NCBI RefSeq assembly: GCF_000423185.1
Contig: NZ_KE383985.1
Coordinates: 334,632-398,631, forward strand
Direction: 5' to 3'
DNA length: 64,000 nt
Source of the DNA: Inquilinus limosus DSM 16000
GTDB lineage: Bacteria > Pseudomonadota > Alphaproteobacteria > DSM-16000 > Inquilinaceae
The notes beneath the pieces were generated by a model. That model had not been told where the DNA came from, made no database searches, and worked only from the letters and a program-made list of their open reading frames with translations. Each line of letters starts with the position of its first letter. The stretch's first letter is position 1. Position numbers and translations under genes: made by a program. Shown piece by piece: positions 58,812 through 64,000 of the stretch.

Positions 58812-59688
58812 CGCGCTGTCCCGTCAGGCTGCAGAAATCGTCCGTGCCCGCGGCGGGCGGGGCGGCGGAGGCACCGGCGGCACCCGAGGACTCGGCCGCG
58901 GCCTGCGTGCCCTCCTGCGGCTGCGATGGAGGTTGCTGCCGTTGCGGCGGCTGACGGGCCTGCGGCCCGGCCGGCGCGTTCTGTCCCGCCGGCGCGTTCG
59001 GCTGCTGCGCGTCCGGGCCGTTCGTCGCCGTCGACGTGATGGTGCGGACGCAGGCGGCCTCCAGCTCGACCGGCAGCGGCACCGTGATGTCGGGCCACAC
59101 CGCCTGTCCGGCCGCGTCCCGGCTGCGCAGCCGGATCAGCAGCGGCGGCGCCTCCCGGTCCGGCCAGGGCGAGACCCAACGCGGCCGCGGCTCGCCGGGC
59201 ACCGTGCCGAAATAGTCGAAGGTCAGGTGCGCCGCGCCGCGGGCCAGGACCAGGTCGTCGGTCCGCTTCGCCTCGGCGAAGCCGTTCAGCCGCGGGTCGA
59301 AGCCGGCGCGGGCATAGCGCAGGGTCGACCGGCCCGGCTCCACCTCGACAGTGAACATGGCGATGGCCAGGCCGGGGTCGCCGGGGAAGCCCGGATCGAC
59401 GACGACCATGGCCACGCGGTCGGCCTCGCCGCGGAAGGCGACCGCGGGCTTGGCGCCGGGCTGGCCCTGCCAGGTCAGGCGCCGGGCGGCCGCCGCCTCG
59501 CGCCGCAGCGTCGACTGCACCAGCGCGAGCGTCTCCGCCGCCTCCGCCGCCCGGGCGCCGCGGTCCCAGCCGGCGGTGACGAAGCGCAGCCCGCCGGTCA
59601 GCAGCACCATGATCAGCGCCAGCACGACCATGGCGATGATGGTCTCGAGCAGGGTGAAGCCCCGCTCGCTGTCGGACCCGGCGATCAT
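58795..59688 (-). CDS. gspJ: Type II secretion minor pseudopilin GspJ
   Basis: 297 residues, longer than usual (about 200) because of a Pro/Gln/Ala-rich C-terminal tail (GQNAPAGPQARQPPQRQQPP...). The prepilin signal RGFTLLETIIAMVVLALIMVLL has the Gly-Phe cleavage site and Glu+5. The middle includes SVLRREAAA-like STLRREAAAARRLTW and YARAGFDPRLN. It is part of the tip complex. It overlaps gspI by 4 bases. Confidence 0.88.
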   Translation of the reverse strand: MIAGSDSERGFTLLETIIAMVVLALIMVLLTGGLRFVTAGWDRGARAAEAAETLALVQSTLRREAAAARRLTWQGQPGAKPAVAFRGEADRVAMVVVDPGFPGDPGLAIAMFTVEVEPGRSTLRYARAGFDPRLNGFAEAKRTDDLVLARGAAHLTFDYFGTVPGEPRPRWVSPWPDREAPPLLIRLRSRDAAGQAVWPDITVPLPVELEAACVRTITSTATNGPDAQQPNAPAGQNAPAGPQARQPPQRQQPPSQPQEGTQAAAESSGAAGASAAPPAAGTDDFCSLTGQRDAKAG

Positions 59689-60083
59689 TGTTGCACCGCC
59701 ACCAGGGCCAGGGTGGTCATCTCGAAGCGCCGGCCGGCGGCGCCCTCGACGGCGATGCGCAGCCGGGCGAGCTGGACCCGGCGGCCGCCCAGGGCCACCG
59801 TCCGGCGCGGCGCCTCGGCCCAGCGGTCGGCCACGATCCGCCAGCGATAGCCGTCGTCGGTCTCGCCGGACAGGGTGTCGCCCGGCCGCAGCGGCCGGGC
59901 CGCGGTGTCCAGCTGCGCCGCCAGCCCCTCGGCGACGATGGCGGCGCGCTGCAGCCCGTCGGCTCGGGCCATGCCGGTCAGCCCGGTGCCGTAGATCCGG
60001 AAGATGACGGTCAGGATCAGCCCCAGCAGGGTCAGGGCGACCACCACCTCGATCAGGGTGAAGCCGCGTTCACGCCCCGCCAT
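59685..60083 (-). CDS. gspI: Type II secretion minor pseudopilin GspI
   Basis: 132 residues. Prepilin signal RERGFTLIEVVVALTLLGLILTVIF with the GF cleavage site and Glu+5. The body is short, consistent with GspI, ending ALVAVQQ. It starts the tip complex with GspJ and GspK. It overlaps gspH by 14 bases and gspJ by 4. Confidence 0.88.
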   Translation of the reverse strand: MAGRERGFTLIEVVVALTLLGLILTVIFRIYGTGLTGMARADGLQRAAIVAEGLAAQLDTAARPLRPGDTLSGETDDGYRWRIVADRWAEAPRRTVALGGRRVQLARLRIAVEGAAGRRFEMTTLALVAVQQ

Positions 60084-60564
60084 CGTCGGCCTCCTGGACG
60101 CGGACCCGGCCGGTCAGCCAGTTGACCTCGACCCGGTAGGTCCGGCCCTGGCCGGCCAGGCGGACGGTGCCGCCGGTGGACCGGCCGTCGGGCAGGAAGC
60201 GGATGCCCGGCCGGCCGTCGCGGTCGGCGGCGATCGCCGCGCTGGTGACGTCGACCGCGATGCCGTCGCCGATGCGGTGGCGCAGCGGCGCCCCGACCGG
60301 GCCGAAGCTGCGGCCGATCGGGTCGATCACCACGCCCTGCGGGCCGTCGCGCAGGATCGCGTCGCTGCGCGCCTGGCGCAGCTCCGACGCCAGCGTCGCC
60401 ACGGTGCGCTTCAGCGAGGCCTGGGCCGAGCCGCGCGCCAGCATCGGCGGCACCAGGGCCGCCACGGTGGCGAGCACGACCAGGACCACCAGCAGCTCCA
60501 GCAGGGTGAAGCCGCGGCAGTCCCGCCTCCGGGCGCGGTCACCAGCTGGTGATGTCGGCGTCAT
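60070..60564 (-). CDS. gspH: Type II secretion minor pseudopilin GspH
   Basis: 164 residues. Prepilin signal CRGFTLLELLVVLVVLATVAALVPPML after a basic leader, then TLASELRQARSDAILRDGPQGVVID, the GspH/FimT pattern, and a beta-rich C-terminal domain with GIRFLPDGRSTGGTVRL. It joins the pseudopilus tip to the GspG shaft. It overlaps gspG by 26 bases. Confidence 0.9.
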   Translation of the reverse strand: MTPTSPAGDRARRRDCRGFTLLELLVVLVVLATVAALVPPMLARGSAQASLKRTVATLASELRQARSDAILRDGPQGVVIDPIGRSFGPVGAPLRHRIGDGIAVDVTSAAIAADRDGRPGIRFLPDGRSTGGTVRLAGQGRTYRVEVNWLTGRVRVQEADDGGA

Positions 60565-61000
60565 CGCCGCTGCCGCCCTCCCGGTTGTCGGCGCCGAGCG
60601 AATAGAGGTCGAAGGCCCCGTGCTGCCCCGGCGCCCGGTAGCTGTAGGCGTTGCCCCAGGGGTCCTGCGGCAGCGCGTTGCTGCGCAGATAGGGGCCGTT
60701 CCAGCCGCGCACCCCGCCCGGATTGGCCAGGAGGGCCTTCAGCCCCTGGGCGGTGGTCGGATAGCCGCCGACATCGATGGCGTAGAGGTCGAGCGCGGAT
60801 TTGAAGTTCTCGATCTGCAGCCGCGCCGAATCCGCTCGGGCGCCGCCGAGATAGGCCAGCACCCGCGGCCCCACCAGCCCGGCCAGCAGGCCAAGGATGA
60901 CGAGCACGACCAGCAGCTCGATCAGGGTGAAGCCGGCCTGGCGGCGACGGCGGGCGGCGGCGGGCGTGTCGGTCTGGGTCTGCATCGGGGTGTGGGGCAT
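60539..61000 (-). CDS. gspG: Type II secretion major pseudopilin GspG
   Basis: 153 residues. Prepilin signal RQAGFTLIELLVVLVILGLLAGLVGPRVL with Glu+5. The GspG hallmarks follow: ALDLYAIDVGGYPTTAQGLKALL, WNGPYL, LPQDPWGNAYSYRAPGQHGAFDLYSLGADNREGG, including the Ca2+-binding Asp region at the C-terminus. It forms the pseudopilus shaft. It starts 6 bases after gspF. Confidence 0.96.
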   Translation of the reverse strand: MPHTPMQTQTDTPAAARRRRQAGFTLIELLVVLVILGLLAGLVGPRVLAYLGGARADSARLQIENFKSALDLYAIDVGGYPTTAQGLKALLANPGGVRGWNGPYLRSNALPQDPWGNAYSYRAPGQHGAFDLYSLGADNREGGSGDDADITSW

Positions 61001-61006
61001 GGTCTC

Positions 61007-62224
61007 TCAGAAGGCGAGGTCGTTGATGCTGATGACGGCGAGGAGGATCGACATGACGATGCCGCCCACGGCCAGGCCGAGGAGGATGATCAGGGCCGGC
61101 TCGACCAGAGTGACCAGCCGCTTGATCGCGGCCTCCAGCTTGCGCTCATAGGCCTCGGCGATATGCGCCGAGGTCACGTCGATCCGCCCGGTTTCCTCGC
61201 CGACCCGCAGCATCTGCACGGCCAGCGGCGGGAACAGGCCGGTCTCGGCCAGCGGATCGGCCAGGCCGCGGCCTTGTCGCACGCCGGTGATGACGGTTTC
61301 CATCGCGGCGCCGACGGCGCCGTTCGGGATCACGTCGCGCGACAGGGCGATGGCCGAGGGCAGGTCGACGCCGTTGCCGACCAGGGTCGACAGGGTGCGG
61401 CAGAACCGGGCGGTCGCCAGGGTGCGCACCATCGGCCCGGCCAGCGGCAGGCGCAGCGCCGCGCGGTCCCAGGCCAGGCGCGGCCCGGGCATGGCCAGCA
61501 GGCGGCGCGCCGCGACCACCGCGGCAACGGCGCCGAGGCCGACCATCCAGCCGTAGTCCTGGCAGAAGCGGCCGATGGCGATGACGATCGCGGTCGGCGT
61601 CGGCAGGGCCGCGCCGGCATCCTTGAAGATGGTCTCGAACTGCGGCACCACGAAGGTCAGCAGCAGGAACACCGAGGCCAGCGACACGATGATCAGGATC
61701 ACCGGGTACAGCATGGCCGAGACCACCATCTCGCGCGTCTTCTCGCCGCGCTCGCGCAGGTCGGCCAGCCGCTCCAGCACCACGTCGAGCGAGCCGGAGC
61801 TCTCGCCGGCGCGGACCATGTTGACGTAGAGCCGCGGGAACACCGTCCCCTGCTCCTCCAGCGCCGTGCTCAGGCTGGCGCCGGCCCGCACCCGCGCCAG
61901 CACCTGGGCGGCCAGGCCGGCGACCGGGCCGGCGCCGGCGCCCTCGGACAGCGTCATCAGCGCCTGCTCCAGCGGCTGGCCGGCGGCCACCAGGATCGCC
62001 AGCTCGCGCGTCATCTGGGTGATGTCGCCGGGCTTCGGCCCGCGGCGGCGGCCGAAGCCGGATCCGCTGCTGCGCCCCGCCTGCATCCGCACCGGCGCCA
62101 CGGACAGCGGCAGGATGCCCGTCGCCTCCAGCTTCGCCGTCAGGCTGGCCTCGTCCGCCGCCTCGGCGCGGCCTTCCACCACCGCGCCGCTGCCGTCGAT
62201 CGCCTTGTATGCGAAGACCGGCAC
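61007..62224 (-). CDS. gspF: Type II secretion inner membrane platform protein GspF
   Basis: 405 residues, standard length. The N-terminal part MPVFAYKAIDGSGAVVEGRAEA is typical, followed by two repeated GspF/PilC domains: MTRELAILVAAGQPLEQAL...VRAGESSGSLDVVLERLADL and FCRTLSTLVGNGVDLPSAI...LRVGEETGRIDV. Membrane helices are at about 170-190, 220-240 and the C-terminus (ALIILLGLAVGGIVMSILLAV). It couples the ATPase GspE to pseudopilus extension. Confidence 0.97.
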   Translation of the reverse strand: MPVFAYKAIDGSGAVVEGRAEAADEASLTAKLEATGILPLSVAPVRMQAGRSSGSGFGRRRGPKPGDITQMTRELAILVAAGQPLEQALMTLSEGAGAGPVAGLAAQVLARVRAGASLSTALEEQGTVFPRLYVNMVRAGESSGSLDVVLERLADLRERGEKTREMVVSAMLYPVILIIVSLASVFLLLTFVVPQFETIFKDAGAALPTPTAIVIAIGRFCQDYGWMVGLGAVAAVVAARRLLAMPGPRLAWDRAALRLPLAGPMVRTLATARFCRTLSTLVGNGVDLPSAIALSRDVIPNGAVGAAMETVITGVRQGRGLADPLAETGLFPPLAVQMLRVGEETGRIDVTSAHIAEAYERKLEAAIKRLVTLVEPALIILLGLAVGGIVMSILLAVISINDLAF

Positions 62225-62228
62225 GGCC

Positions 62229-63914
62229 CTACCACTCCTCGGTGACGCGGTGGACCTCGTCCAGCGTGGTCAGCCCGGCCAGGCATTTGTGCAGCCCGTC
62301 CTCGTACATGGTGACCATGCCGGCCTTCCGCGCCGCCTGGGTCAGCGCGGCGGTGGAGATGCGGTCGCGCAGCAGCTCGCGGATCGAATCGTCCGGGGCG
62401 AAATACTCGAAGATGCCGATCCGCCCGGTGTAGCCGAGATCGTCGCAGGCGCTGCAGCCGACCGCCTGGTACAGCTGCGGCGTCGCCGTCGCCAGCGGCC
62501 GGGCCGCGGCGGCCCGCTCCGCCAGCCAGTCCGGGGTGTCGACGGGGCGGCGGCAGTCCGGGCACAGCCGCCGCACCAGGCGCTGGCCGATCACCCCGCC
62601 GATGGTCGAGGTCAGGAGATAGCCGTCGACGCCCATGTCCAGCAGCCGATTGATCGCGCCGGTGGCGCTGTTGGTGTGCAGCGTCGACAGCACCAGATGG
62701 CCGGTCAGCGCGGCATGGACGGCGATGTCGGCGGTCTCGTGGTCGCGGATCTCGCCGACCATGATCACGTCCGGGTCGTGGCGCATGAAGGACCGCAGCG
62801 CCCGGGCGAAGTCGAGGCCGATCTGGGGGCGGACGTTGATCTGGCTGATGCCCTTGATCTGGTATTCGACCGGGTCCTCGACAGTCAGGATCTTGCGGCT
62901 CGGCTGGTTCAGGATGCGCAAAGCGCCGTACAGCGTCGTGGTCTTGCCGCTGCCGGTCGGGCCGGTGACCAAGAGGATGCCGTGCGGCCGGGCCAGCTGC
63001 TTCATCAGCGCCGCCTCGACCTCCGGCGCGAAGCCGATCGCGGACAGGGCGATGTCCATCCCCGCCGTGTCCAGGAGGCGGATGACGACGTTCTCGCCGT
63101 GCAGGGTGGGGACGGTGGCGACGCGCATGTCCATGCTGCGGCCGCCGACCGAGAAGCGGGCGCGGCCGTCCTGTGGCAGCCGCCGTTCGGCGATGTCCAG
63201 CTTCGCCAGGATCTTGATCCGGCTGACCAGCGCCGGGGCCAGCCGCACCGGCGGGGCCTTCATCTCACGCAGCAGGCCGTGGATGCGGTAGCGGACCTTC
63301 ACCTCGTCCCGGAAGCACTCGATATGGATGTCCGAAGCGTGCATCCGGATCGCGTCGCTGAAGATCTGGTTGACCAGGCGGATGACCGGCGCCTCCTGCG
63401 CCAGATCGCGCAGATGCTGCACGTCGGGGTCGCCGGCCGCCTCCTCCGGCTCGCCGCCGATGTCGTCGACGATCCGCTCGACCGCCGAACGGCCGCTGTC
63501 GAAATAGCGGGCGAAGGCCTCGTCCAGGTCGTCGGACGCGGCGACGCAGGGCCGGACCGGCCGGCGCGTCGCCAGCTCCACCGCCCGGCGGGCATAGGCG
63601 TCGCCGGGATCCGCCATGGCCAGGACCACCCCGTCCTCGGCCTCGGCCAGCGGCAGCACCCTGGACTCGCGCAGGAAACGGGGCGACAGCCGGCCGTCGA
63701 ACAGGGGCGCGGGCGGAAAGGCGTCGGGGCCGACCAGCGGCACCCCGTGCTGCAGCGACAGGGCCAGCGCCTGGTCGCGGCCGGACACCAGGCCCAGCTT
63801 GGACAGCAGCGCCGGCACGCCGTCGCCCGAATTCTCCTGCAGGCGCGACACCCGCGCCCGGTCCTCGGGGCCCAGCTTCCCGAGCTCGACGAGAATATCC
63901 AGGAGCGGTTTCAC
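62229..63914 (-). CDS. gspE: Type II secretion ATPase GspE
   Basis: 561 residues from a GTG at 63914 (GGAAGGG upstream). N-terminal N1/MshEN-like domain (LLSKLGLVSGRDQALALSLQHGVPLV), then the AAA+ secretion ATPase: Walker A GPTGSGKTTTLYGAL at about 318, Asp box, EDPVEYQIKGISQINV, Walker B DPDVIMVGEIRDHETA and His box LTGHLVLSTLHTNSA. The zinc CxxC pairs CPDC and CSAC lie at about 435-470. It powers pseudopilus assembly at the inner membrane. It is the first T2SS gene here; gspD, the secretin gene, is not in the window. Confidence 0.97.
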   Translation of the reverse strand: MKPLLDILVELGKLGPEDRARVSRLQENSGDGVPALLSKLGLVSGRDQALALSLQHGVPLVGPDAFPPAPLFDGRLSPRFLRESRVLPLAEAEDGVVLAMADPGDAYARRAVELATRRPVRPCVAASDDLDEAFARYFDSGRSAVERIVDDIGGEPEEAAGDPDVQHLRDLAQEAPVIRLVNQIFSDAIRMHASDIHIECFRDEVKVRYRIHGLLREMKAPPVRLAPALVSRIKILAKLDIAERRLPQDGRARFSVGGRSMDMRVATVPTLHGENVVIRLLDTAGMDIALSAIGFAPEVEAALMKQLARPHGILLVTGPTGSGKTTTLYGALRILNQPSRKILTVEDPVEYQIKGISQINVRPQIGLDFARALRSFMRHDPDVIMVGEIRDHETADIAVHAALTGHLVLSTLHTNSATGAINRLLDMGVDGYLLTSTIGGVIGQRLVRRLCPDCRRPVDTPDWLAERAAAARPLATATPQLYQAVGCSACDDLGYTGRIGIFEYFAPDDSIRELLRDRISTAALTQAARKAGMVTMYEDGLHKCLAGLTTLDEVHRVTEEW

Positions 63915-64000
63915 ATTGCCCTTCCGGTGCCGGCCCCCAAGCGCGGCCCGCCGCGCACCCCCATCATCGCCGGGCGGCGGGCGAGCGGCAATCTCGGCCG

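Overview
The window is a GC-rich (roughly 70%) chromosomal segment with almost wall-to-wall genes. Gene content and order (F1 operon atpH-A-G-D-C, an RNase E with a long acidic/alanine-rich insertion, L25/Ctc next to pth, ilvD, B12-dependent metH, single-chain methylmalonyl-CoA mutase, DUF4170 next to upp, SleB-type wall hydrolase) point to an alphaproteobacterium, most likely of the Rhodospirillales type. That placement is inference. I saw no rRNA, tRNA, CRISPR array, prophage or insertion sequence.

Layout. 1-5,971: a FecR/DUF6600 envelope protein cut by the left edge, a peptidoglycan-binding-domain protein coupled to a DedA membrane protein, a glycerophosphodiesterase, and the GTPase ychF. 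6,100-11,751: an MliC-type lipoprotein, comM/yifB, a small lipoprotein, the pth-rplY pair, and an orphan metQ preceded by a 70-residue gene and a tiny cysteine-rich ORF. 12,003-18,706: rne, the divergent mrcA (PBP1A), and DUF4242 and DUF3293 proteins. 18,886-23,839: the F1 ATP synthase operon with its terminator. 24,072-30,220: a zinc-type CDF exporter, a ribbon-helix-helix protein, a HAD phosphatase, prfB with a programmed +1 frameshift, and ilvD. 30,386-38,195: an MFS exporter with a divergent MarR regulator, a TonB-C-like lipoprotein, metH behind a palindromic operator, a frameshifted ModA-like gene and a MEKHLA protein. 38,210-49,428: a P1 peptidase, a Tat-exported aldo/keto reductase, a GlxA-type regulator with its isochorismatase-family hydrolase, an Asp/Asn hydroxylase, a Phd/VapC toxin-antitoxin pair, a LysE exporter, methylmalonyl-CoA mutase and a DUF763 protein. 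49,527-55,051: a tandem pair of small exported proteins, a probable non-coding RNA gene, a membrane protein, a GNAT, the ohr/ohrR peroxide module, upp-DUF4170 and a rhodanese. 55,058-63,914: a type II secretion operon, gspE-F-G-H-I-J-K-L-M-C, ending in a coupled cell-wall hydrolase.

The most interesting non-textbook signals are these. (i) A plus-strand locus at about 50,294-50,488 has no gene but carries an iron-box-like palindrome, an 11-bp stem-loop and a strong intrinsic terminator; it looks like an iron-regulated small RNA. (ii) A 31-codon ORF with an excellent ribosome binding site ends in four cysteines within nine residues, upstream of the metQ unit; it may be a cysteine-sensing leader peptide. 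(iii) The metH promoter contains a perfect 16-bp palindrome. (iv) Three genes within 7 kb (near 30,240, 32,456 and 36,976) each look broken by loss of one base at a short homopolymer, which suggests either assembly error or recent decay. (v) A wall hydrolase is translationally coupled to the type II secretion genes.

Many long open frames antisense to the real genes are by-products of the high GC content and were left out.
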